Part shown: one piece after another, positions 41,005-47,323 of the stretch
Position numbering within the stretch: the stretch's first letter is position 1
Layout: each line of letters opens with the position of its first letter
NCBI RefSeq assembly: GCF_001995215.1
Contig: NZ_MUXN01000014.1
Coordinates: forward strand, 1 to 56,906
Direction of reading: 5' to 3'
From: Amycolatopsis azurea DSM 43854
GTDB taxonomy: Bacteria; Actinomycetota; Actinomycetes; Mycobacteriales; Pseudonocardiaceae
DNA: 56,906 nt
Notes under the pieces: generated by a model
Told to the model about the DNA's origin: nothing
What the model saw: the letters and a program-made list of their open reading frames with translations, nothing else
Databases searched by the model: none
Made by a program: the position numbers and the translations under genes

Positions 41005-41312
41005 CGGCCGCTCGCTTTCACGGCCTGGCTCGTGTCGGCCTCGTTGGCCTCGTACTTGCCGCCCGAAGCGTTCAGCTTCTGCGCGAACAGGTCAGCGGCC
41101 TTGAGGTAGCTGTCGGCCATGTTGGCCAGCCGCGTGACGGCGGGCCGGTACGGTCCGTAGCTGTCCTGGTGCCCCTGGCCGAAGTCCATCGCGATCAGCT
41201 GGATGTCCTTGACCGCGGCGAGCGGCTGTTCCAAAGCGTGTTTCGGAATGTCGCTCAGCGCCTTGGCCGCCTGCGTCAACGCCTGCGGATCGACCTTGTG
41301 GCCGCCTGCCAT
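41001..41312 (-). CDS. Cassette B EspC-like small protein with YxxxE signal
   Basis: 103 residues, two helices around a FGQGHQD turn, with no WXG motif; the opening HKVDPQALTQAAKALSD is typical of EspC-like proteins. YEANE at 87-91 fits the YxxxD/E type VII export signal and coincides in position with YTSSD of the cassette A protein. It is first in a three-gene unit, with the shared motif about 75 bases upstream. Confidence 0.78.
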   Translation of the reverse strand: MAGGHKVDPQALTQAAKALSDIPKHALEQPLAAVKDIQLIAMDFGQGHQDSYGPYRPAVTRLANMADSYLKAADLFAQKLNASGGKYEANEADTSQAVKASGR

Positions 41313-41448
41313 GTCTCCCCCTCACCTCGGGCGACGATCTTCGTCGAAGATCAGACGTCGCCCAAGCACTCCCGGTGCCGCTCCTTGCACACGGAATGTA
41401 CCGGGCCGGTAACCCGTGCGCAGCGACTTGCGAAGATCGTGGGAGGGC
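41313..41448 (-). promoter_or_regulatory. Upstream region of cassette B
   Basis: 136 bases between glmM and the EspC-like gene, containing shared motif copy B; no gene. Confidence 0.5.
41387..41414 (-). promoter_or_regulatory. Shared cassette motif, copy B
   Basis: GCACACGGAATGTACC, then GGGC, then CGGTAACC. 24 of about 27 aligned positions match copy A at 34986-35012 once a one-base gap is allowed. Confidence 0.6.
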
Positions 41449-42783
41449 TTACGAGGCGGAGGAGACGACTCCCGCGAGCCTGTCGGCGGCCGCCTGTGCG
41501 GTGTCGTGCGCGGGCGCCTCGACCATGACGCGGACCAGCTGCTCGGTGCCCGACGGGCGCAGCAGGACACGGCCCTCGTCGCCGAGTTCGGCCTCGACGG
41601 CGCCGACGGCGTCGCGGACCGCGGCCGAGACGGCGACCGCCGCCTTGTCCGCGACCGGGACGTTCACCAGCACCTGCGGCAGGCGGTTCATGACGGCGGC
41701 GAGGTCGGCGAGCGACTTGCCGGTGGAGGCCATCCGGCTCATCACGCGCAGCGCGGTGAGGAGACCGTCGCCGGTGGTCGCGTACGCGGGGAGGACGACG
41801 TGGCCCGACTGCTCGCCGCCGAGCGCGAACCCGCTCGCGCGGAGCTCTTCGAGGACGTAGCGGTCGCCGACGGCGGTGGTGACGAGGTTGATGTCGTGCG
41901 CACGCATCGCCAGGTGCAGGCCCAGATTGCTCATAACGGTCGCGACCAGGGTGTTCTTGGTCAGCTCGCCGGTCTCGGCGAGAGCGAGCGCGAGGACGGC
42001 CATGATCTGGTCGCCGTCGATGAGCTCACCCGAGGCGTCGACCGCGACACAGCGGTCGGCGTCACCGTCGTGCGCGATCCCGAGATCGGCGCCGTGCTCG
42101 ACGACGGCCGCGCGCAACGCGTCCGGGTGATTCGACCCACAGTACTCGTTGATGTTGACGCCGTCCGGGTCGGCGTGGATCGCGACGACCTCGGCGCCGG
42201 CCTTGCGGTAGACCTCGGGGGCGGCGAAGGACGAGGCGCCGTTGGCGCAGTCGACGACGACGCGCAGGCCCGCGAGCGGGTGCGGGGTGGCCGACAGCAG
42301 GTGCTGGATGTAGCGGTCACCCGCGTCGGGGACGTCCTTGACGCGGCCGACGCCGATGCCGGTCGGGCGGGTGACGGGAGCGGCGAGACCGGCCTCGATC
42401 TCGTCCTCGATCCCGTCGGGGAGCTTGTGGCCGCCCGCGGCGAAGAGCTTGATGCCGTTGTCGGGCATGGGGTTGTGGGAGGCGGAGATCATCACGCCGA
42501 GGTCCGCTTCGAGCGCGCCGACCAGGTACGCGACGGCGGGCGTCGGGAGGACGCCGAGGCGCAGCACGTCGGCGCCGGCGGAGGTGAGGCCCGCCACGAC
42601 GGCGGCCTCGAGCATCTCGCCGCTGGCGCGCGGGTCACGGCCGACGACCGCGACCGGACGGTGCGAACGGTCGTGGGCGGCGAGGACGCGGGCGGCGCTG
42701 GCGGCGAGCGAGAGCGCCAGCTCCGGGGTCAGCTCCTCGTTGGCGAGGCCACGTACGCCGTCGGTACCGAATAGGCGAGCCAT
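41449..42783 (-). CDS. glmM: Phosphoglucosamine mutase GlmM
   Basis: 444 residues. ATG 42781-42783 has CAAGGAGGTCGACAG upstream, an ideal binding site. MARLFGTDGVRG, the phosphoserine loop MISASHNPMPDNGIK (Ser about 102), the Mg loop DGDADRC, GGEQSGH and RPSGTEQLVRVM are all present. It converts glucosamine 6-phosphate to glucosamine 1-phosphate, the step after GlmS. It follows rpsI by about 260 bases holding a hairpin and two repeats, so it has its own promoter. Confidence 0.97.
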   Translation of the reverse strand: MARLFGTDGVRGLANEELTPELALSLAASAARVLAAHDRSHRPVAVVGRDPRASGEMLEAAVVAGLTSAGADVLRLGVLPTPAVAYLVGALEADLGVMISASHNPMPDNGIKLFAAGGHKLPDGIEDEIEAGLAAPVTRPTGIGVGRVKDVPDAGDRYIQHLLSATPHPLAGLRVVVDCANGASSFAAPEVYRKAGAEVVAIHADPDGVNINEYCGSNHPDALRAAVVEHGADLGIAHDGDADRCVAVDASGELIDGDQIMAVLALALAETGELTKNTLVATVMSNLGLHLAMRAHDINLVTTAVGDRYVLEELRASGFALGGEQSGHVVLPAYATTGDGLLTALRVMSRMASTGKSLADLAAVMNRLPQVLVNVPVADKAAVAVSAAVRDAVGAVEAELGDEGRVLLRPSGTEQLVRVMVEAPAHDTAQAAADRLAGVVSSAS

Positions 42784-42853
42784 CTGTCGACCTCCTTGAA
42801 AAACCACCACGACAACCTAGCCAGTCTCCCTGCCTGCTTCCCCTCGCCCCCGG

Positions 42854-42882
42854 CTTCGCCTTTAGCGGGCTAAACGCGACGC
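42854..42882. repeat. Modular palindrome, copy 28
   Basis: Left arm CTTCGCCTTTAG (variant), spacer CGGG, right arm CTAAACGCGACG. Confidence 0.83.
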
Positions 42883-42883
42883 G

Positions 42884-42908
42884 CGCGACTTTAGCGGGCT
42901 AAACGTGA
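42884..42908. repeat. Modular palindrome, copy 29
   Basis: Left arm GCGCGACTTTAG, spacer CGGG, right arm CTAAACGTGA. It follows copy 28 with almost no gap. Confidence 0.83.
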
Positions 42909-42982
42909 AACGGGTGGGGCGTATGGGGCGGGTGTGACAGCTGGGACTGGGGGCAGGCGGGGCCCGAAAGGACCCGGAAACA

Positions 42983-43019
42983 CGGAAGCGCCCATCCGAA
43001 AGACGGATGGGCGCTTCCG
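42983..43019 (-). terminator. Terminator hairpin of rplM-rpsI
   Basis: A perfect 16-bp stem, CGGAAGCGCCCATCCG and its complement, around AAAGA, 22 bases past the rpsI stop. Confidence 0.82.
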
Positions 43020-43040
43020 CGGGTTGCGCCAGAGGCGCGA

Positions 43041-43562
43041 TCAGCGCTTGCTGTACTGCGGAGCCTTACGGGCCTTCTTGAGGCCGTACTTCTTCCGCTC
43101 CGTGGCGCGGGCGTCACGGGTCAGGAAGCCGGCCTTCTTCAGGGCCGGGCGGTCGTCGGCGTCGACCTCGACGAGCGCACGGGCGATCGCGAGACGCAGC
43201 GCGCCGGCCTGGCCCGAGATCCCGCCACCGTGCAGGTTGGCGAAGATGTCGAACGAGTCGGGCTTGTCGACCGTCACCAGCGGCTCACGGATGAGCTGCT
43301 GGTGCACCTTGTTCGGGAAGTACTCCTCGAGCGTGCGGCCGTTGAGCTTGAACTCACCGGTACCGGGAACGACGCGCACCCGGACGACGGCTTCCTTGCG
43401 GCGGCCGACGGTCTGGGCGTTGCCACCGGCGGCACGCGACGGGCGCGGGGCGGCGGGGGTCTCGCTGGTCGCGACGGCGTCGCCGACCGGAGCGGTCTCC
43501 GTGGCCGCGACGGCCTCGGTCACGGTCTCCTCGGTGCTGGTCACAGACTGTTCCTCACTCAC
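43041..43562 (-). CDS. rpsI: 30S ribosomal protein S9
   Basis: 173 residues, ending in the canonical KKARKAPQYSKR that reaches the P-site. The core begins AQTVGRRKEAVVRVRVVPG. The N-terminal about 45 residues are an acidic, low-complexity Thr/Glu/Ala extension, common in actinobacterial S9. It overlaps rplM by 4 bases (ATGA). Confidence 0.98.
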   Translation of the reverse strand: MSEEQSVTSTEETVTEAVAATETAPVGDAVATSETPAAPRPSRAAGGNAQTVGRRKEAVVRVRVVPGTGEFKLNGRTLEEYFPNKVHQQLIREPLVTVDKPDSFDIFANLHGGGISGQAGALRLAIARALVEVDADDRPALKKAGFLTRDARATERKKYGLKKARKAPQYSKR

Positions 43563-44011
43563 TGCGCGACCTGCGCGATCTTGGTGATCTCGCGCGCCTG
43601 CGGCTGCTGCGCGGCGTGCGGGTGCTCGGCGCCGGCGTAGACCTTGAGCTTCTTCGCCTGGGCGCGGCCGAGCTTGTTCTTCGGGAGCATGCCCTTGACG
43701 ACCTTCTCGAGCAGGTGCTCGGGCTTGGTGTCGAGCAGTTCGCCGAAGGAGCGCTTACGCAGACCGCCGGGGTAACCGCTGTGCCGGTACGCGAACTTCT
43801 GCTCGCGCTTGTTTCCGGTGAGCGCGACCTTCTCGGCGTTGACGATGATGACGAAGTCACCGGTGTCCACGTGCGGGGCGTAGGTCGGCTTGTGCTTGCC
43901 GCGCAGCAGCGTGGCGACCTCGGTCGCGAGCCGGCCGAGCACGACATCCTCGGCGTCGATCACGTGCCAGGCACGAGTGACGTCGCCGGGCTTGGGGCTG
44001 TACGTGGGCAA
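43559..44011 (-). CDS. rplM: 50S ribosomal protein L13
   Basis: 150 residues, start MPTYSPKPGDVTRAWHVIDA, then VVLGRLATEVATLLRGKHK and VKGMLPKNKLGR, all diagnostic for L13. First gene of rplM-rpsI. The 275 bases upstream are shared with the divergent lipoprotein gene. Confidence 0.98.
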   Translation of the reverse strand: MPTYSPKPGDVTRAWHVIDAEDVVLGRLATEVATLLRGKHKPTYAPHVDTGDFVIIVNAEKVALTGNKREQKFAYRHSGYPGGLRKRSFGELLDTKPEHLLEKVVKGMLPKNKLGRAQAKKLKVYAGAEHPHAAQQPQAREITKIAQVAQ

Positions 44012-44286
44012 GGGTCTACCTCGTCGTCAACATTGCGTGTGGGTTCTGTGCGGGCCTAGCGCTTACGCGCCGCAGCGCACAACGACATATGAAGATACCC
44101 CCACGCCCGACCCTACTGCGAAGCGGGGGTCGGTCCGGGGTCCCATACTAGGACCGGCGCCCGGCGGGCGCCCCGCAACTGTACCCCGCCGGTGTGGCGG
44201 AACCGCCCACGGCATCGTCCTTCCCGGGAGAGGATGAGACGATCCGGACGCGCACCGCGCGCGGGGACTCGATCAGGGGAACGGCG
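44012..44286. promoter_or_regulatory. Divergent promoter region rplM / lipoprotein gene
   Basis: 275 bases with no gene. The rplM side carries a GCGC-rich symmetrical stretch near 44056-44080 in the L13 leader. No palindromic repeat copy is present. Confidence 0.4.
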
Positions 44287-45177
44287 ATGAACAAACGGCC
44301 AACGACCATCTTGTGCGTGCTGGGCGCCGTGCTGGCGCTCACCACAGCCTGCGGCCAGGCGCGTGCGGGCACCGCCGTGCCGAAGGGCGACGACGCGGCG
44401 ACCTACGTCGGCACGAAGTTCGAAACGGCGATGAGCAAGCTGCAGGACACCATCGGCGACCAGCGTGACGTCACCAGCGAATCGGGCGCCTACTTCCGGT
44501 TCGACGAGAAGTACGTCCGCAGCACGATCTCCTCGGCCCGCACCGGTTCCCCGGAAGCACGGGTCAGCCGTCAGCGCTCGCAGAAGAACCCGGACGACAG
44601 CATCGACTGGTACACCCCGGCCGACGGGCCCGTCGAGTACGTGTACCTCGGGCCGGTCTACAAGAGCCTCGCCCCGACGCCGTGGGTTTCGATGCTGAAG
44701 TCCGAGGCCGGGCTGACCATTCCCTGCGCGTGGGTCGGGATCATCCACGCCTGCAAGATGGCCGACGCGATCGCCGTGTCCTACAACGCGGACAAGAAGG
44801 TCGTGAAGGGCGCGAAAAGCCTCCCGGACAAGCGAACCGAGCTGACCGCCGACGTCCCGTTCGGGAAGTTCATCGAACGGCGGGTGGAAGTACTGCCGCC
44901 GTCGATCAGCGGGGCGATCACGGACGAGATGAAGAAGGCCCCGGTGCGGACCACCGTCTCGCTCAACCCGGACGGGACGCTGAGCCAGATCGTGATGGAG
45001 GCGAAGATCGAGGGCGGCGGGCACAAGATCGAGCTGCGCTACGACTTCCGCTTCACCGGCAAGGCGACCGTGCAGGACCTGCCGAAGCTGCCGGACGCTT
45101 CGCAGATCACCGTGCTGCCGGACAAGGCGGCCAAGGACGACTTCAACCGCCGGTTCAACGAGTTGAAGGGCGTCTGA
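44287..45177 (+). CDS. Secreted lipoprotein, LppX-like in layout
   Basis: 296 residues; ATG 44287 with AGGGGA upstream. Signal peptide with lipobox ALTTAC, so Cys22 is the lipidated residue. The mature part is a mixed alpha/beta protein of about 275 residues containing two further cysteines close together (IPCAWVGIIHACK), probably a disulfide. I do not recognise a specific family; the size and beta content recall actinobacterial envelope lipoproteins. It lies 2 bases before the DUF4333 gene, so the two are one operon. Confidence 0.75.
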   Translation: MNKRPTTILCVLGAVLALTTACGQARAGTAVPKGDDAATYVGTKFETAMSKLQDTIGDQRDVTSESGAYFRFDEKYVRSTISSARTGSPEARVSRQRSQKNPDDSIDWYTPADGPVEYVYLGPVYKSLAPTPWVSMLKSEAGLTIPCAWVGIIHACKMADAIAVSYNADKKVVKGAKSLPDKRTELTADVPFGKFIERRVEVLPPSISGAITDEMKKAPVRTTVSLNPDGTLSQIVMEAKIEGGGHKIELRYDFRFTGKATVQDLPKLPDASQITVLPDKAAKDDFNRRFNELKGV

Positions 45178-45179
45178 GC

Positions 45180-45935
45180 ATGACCGACCAGCAGCCTCAG
45201 CAGCCGCAGCAGCAGTGGTGGCAGCCGCCCGCGAATCCCGCGAACCAGCAGCAGGGCTGGCAGCAGGAAGGCCAAGCCACCGGACCGCATTCCGGGCAGT
45301 GGCAACAGAACGATCCGAACGCCGCGACCACCGGCTCCTACACGGGACAGTGGCAGCAGACCGGCCAGCCCGGCGTCACCGGCTCGTTCTCCGGACCCTG
45401 GCAGCAGAACGCGGCCCCGGCGCCGGGAACGGCTTGGCAGCAACCTCAGCAACCGCAGCAATCCCAGCAGCAGCCGCCCGCGCCGCAGCAGGATTGGCAG
45501 GCACAGCAACAGAATCCGCCGCAGGGGCAGTACGGCGGAGGGTTCCAGCCCGCCCAGCCAACCCAGTCGTCGCAGTACGGCGGGCTCGGCGCTTTCGGCA
45601 CCGAACCCGCGAAGAAACCGAAGGTCTCCAAGAAAACCTTGCTGATCGGCGGGATCGCCGTGGCCGTGGTGGTCGCGGGCGGTGTCGGGGCTTGGCTGCT
45701 GGGCGCGTTCGCCGGCGACAGCCTCGATCAGAAGTCGGTCCAGGACGGGGTCACCCGCGTGCTCAACGAGCACTACGGGGAGCCGGACGTGAAGAACGTG
45801 GCGTGCCCGTCCGGTCAGCCGGTGGAGAACGGCACCACGTTCGACTGCTCGATCGATCTTTCGGGACAGCAGAAGAAAGTCACCGTCCGGGTACTGAACA
45901 CCAGCCCGGAATTCGAGGTCGGCGCACCGCACTGA
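45180..45935 (+). CDS. Gln/Pro-rich membrane protein with C-terminal DUF4333 domain
   Basis: 251 residues. Residues 1-140 are extremely Gln/Pro/Gly-rich with three copies of TG-x-x-x-G-x-WQQ (TGPHSGQWQQ, TGSYTGQWQQ, TGSFSGPWQQ). Then come a basic stop, a membrane helix (about 155-178, LLIGGIAVAVVVAGGVGAWL) and an exported about 70-residue domain with two Cys (NVACPSGQ, TFDCSIDL), matching DUF4333. The ATG at 45180 follows the lipoprotein TGA by 2 bases. The disordered N-terminus is cytoplasmic. Function unknown. Confidence 0.8.
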   Translation: MTDQQPQQPQQQWWQPPANPANQQQGWQQEGQATGPHSGQWQQNDPNAATTGSYTGQWQQTGQPGVTGSFSGPWQQNAAPAPGTAWQQPQQPQQSQQQPPAPQQDWQAQQQNPPQGQYGGGFQPAQPTQSSQYGGLGAFGTEPAKKPKVSKKTLLIGGIAVAVVVAGGVGAWLLGAFAGDSLDQKSVQDGVTRVLNEHYGEPDVKNVACPSGQPVENGTTFDCSIDLSGQQKKVTVRVLNTSPEFEVGAPH

Positions 45936-45949
45936 CCGGGACACGAGAG

Positions 45950-45984
45950 AGCCGCGGCGGGAAACTCCCGTCGCGGCTTTTCCT
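45950..45984 (+). terminator. Intrinsic terminator after the DUF4333 gene
   Basis: AGCCGCGGCGGGA pairs with TCCCGTCGCGGCT (one G-T pair) with an AAC loop, followed by TTTCCTTT. Confidence 0.85.
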
Positions 45985-46056
45985 TTGACACAAACGAAAC
46001 GGCGGGCTCGGCATCCGAAGATGCCTGCCCGCCGTTGCTCGTTCGGAGCGTGAGAC

Positions 46057-46341
46057 TCAGAACAGGCCGGTGACGCCCTGCTCCGTGCTCTGGTAGCCGT
46101 CGGCCAGCTGCGGCAGCACGCCGGCGACCTGCGCGAGGAGCTGCTTGAGCTCGTCGAACTTGTTGTCCCACTCCTGCTGAGCGGCCAGGTACGCGGTCTG
46201 CGCGTCACCCTGCCAGGTGTTGACCAGCGGAGCCAGGTCGCTCTTCAGCTGACCGAACAGGGACTCCAGCTCGCCACCGGTCGCGGTGCAGTCGTCCGCC
46301 GCCGCGTGGATCGTGGCGTAATCGACCTTCATCTCGGCCAT
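46057..46341 (-). CDS. WXG100 protein, EsxU-like (ESX-4)
   Basis: 94 residues, two helices around the turn TWQGDAQ (W-Q-G at 43-45), with the export signal YQSTE at 83-87. It is the smaller partner of the WXG100 pair exported by the ESX-4-type system; in mycobacteria the corresponding genes are esxT and esxU, also next to rplM. It begins 54 bases after the second WXG100 gene. Which of the two is EsxT and which EsxU is not certain from the sequence alone. Confidence 0.9.
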   Translation of the reverse strand: MAEMKVDYATIHAAADDCTATGGELESLFGQLKSDLAPLVNTWQGDAQTAYLAAQQEWDNKFDELKQLLAQVAGVLPQLADGYQSTEQGVTGLF

Positions 46342-46395
46342 GATTTCCTCCAGAATTCAAAGAAAGTTTTGGGGTGATGGAACAGGTGGAGCAGA

Positions 46396-46716
46396 TCAGC
46401 CGAGGACGCCGAAGCCCTTGTTGACCGAGTTGATCAGTTCCTGCTGCTGCTGCTCGGAAGCGTTGTACTTCGAACCGGCCTGCTCGAGCAGTTCACCGAT
46501 GTTCTGGAGAGCCTGGTTGAGCCCCCGGCCCGCTTCGTCGAAGCGCTTCATCACGTTGTTGAACGCAAGAGCCGCGTCACCGGTCCAGCCCGCGCGGGTG
46601 GCCTCGATGTTGTCGCGAAGCTTGCTCAGGTTCTGGTCCATCGAAACGCGAACCTCGGTCACCCGCTTCTCGGACTGGGTGAACTGTTCGACGCTTCCTT
46701 GAAAACCAGCAGCCAT
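46396..46716 (-). CDS. WXG100 protein, EsxT-like (ESX-4)
   Basis: 106 residues, two helices around AGWTGDAA (W-T-G at 44-46), with the export signal YNASE at 84-88 and a Gln-rich stretch after it. It forms a heterodimer with the neighbouring WXG100 protein. First of the two genes. About 230 bases upstream separate it from the acidic-tail protein. Confidence 0.9.
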   Translation of the reverse strand: MAAGFQGSVEQFTQSEKRVTEVRVSMDQNLSKLRDNIEATRAGWTGDAALAFNNVMKRFDEAGRGLNQALQNIGELLEQAGSKYNASEQQQQELINSVNKGFGVLG

Positions 46717-46948
46717 GGGAGCTACCCCCTTCGTTCGTGGTTATCCGTACTTGGTGAAGTTCGTTTGGTACGGACCTACGACGGAGACACTGCCACGTCT
46801 GGTTCCCTCTTGTCGCTCCTTGGTTTCAAGTAGTTGCTTGCGTTAACGCTCCCGGCGGGAACCGAACGCGGAAACCCGGCGAGCGCACCGCGATTCACGT
46901 GAAGAAAAGGGCTTTCACCAGGGGATTTCGCAAGTGCACAGTGATCGC
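46717..46948 (-). promoter_or_regulatory. Upstream region of the WXG100 pair
   Basis: 232 bases, moderately AT-rich for the window, and therefore the probable promoter of the WXG100 pair. The motif shared by cassettes A and B is not present. Confidence 0.4.
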
Positions 46949-47311
46949 TCAATCGGCACGGCGCATGATTCGCGACTGCGAAAAGTCCTCGTCGTCGTCA
47001 CTCACACGTGGCCGTCTGGCCGCCGGTTCTGGCCGAAAGGGAACCAAGTCCGCCGCCGAGGGCAAAGCGGGAACCGGGAGACCGGCGCCCGCGCGGAACC
47101 GTTTCGCGGCGTTCCGCAGGACGCTCGGGGTCGGCGCGGTCTCGCCGCCGGCGAGCCGTCCCTTGCCGAATTGCTTCGCCAGTTCGGCGTTCTCGCCGCG
47201 GCGTCGTTCGTAGCGGGCCTTGGCCGTCCGGGCGACCTGTCTGGCATAGGTGACCGCGTCGCGTCCTGTTCGCGCGAAGTTTTCGGCGGGGGTCTCGGAT
47301 TCGGGTGGCAT
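46949..47311 (-). CDS. Small ESX-linked protein with acidic DDDEDF tail
   Basis: 120 residues, ATG with GGGGGAGGC upstream. The N-terminal half is helical and basic (RQVARTAKARYERRRGE), then a Pro/Ala linker, then RRPRVSDDDEDFSQSRIM at the end. The basic patch then DDD-acidic-F pattern matches the ends of the third genes of cassettes A and B (DDDDFSNNSWM, DDDDFANTDWL). It starts 12 bases after the Hsp70-like gene, so it is in the same operon. Function unknown. Confidence 0.75.
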   Translation of the reverse strand: MPPESETPAENFARTGRDAVTYARQVARTAKARYERRRGENAELAKQFGKGRLAGGETAPTPSVLRNAAKRFRAGAGLPVPALPSAADLVPFRPEPAARRPRVSDDDEDFSQSRIMRRAD

Positions 47312-47323
47312 ACGCCTCCCCCT

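Noticed and set aside
34587..41312. WXG100 assignment of the two cassette small proteins
   Set aside because: Neither has a WXG turn; the FG-turn and length fit EspC-like proteins better.
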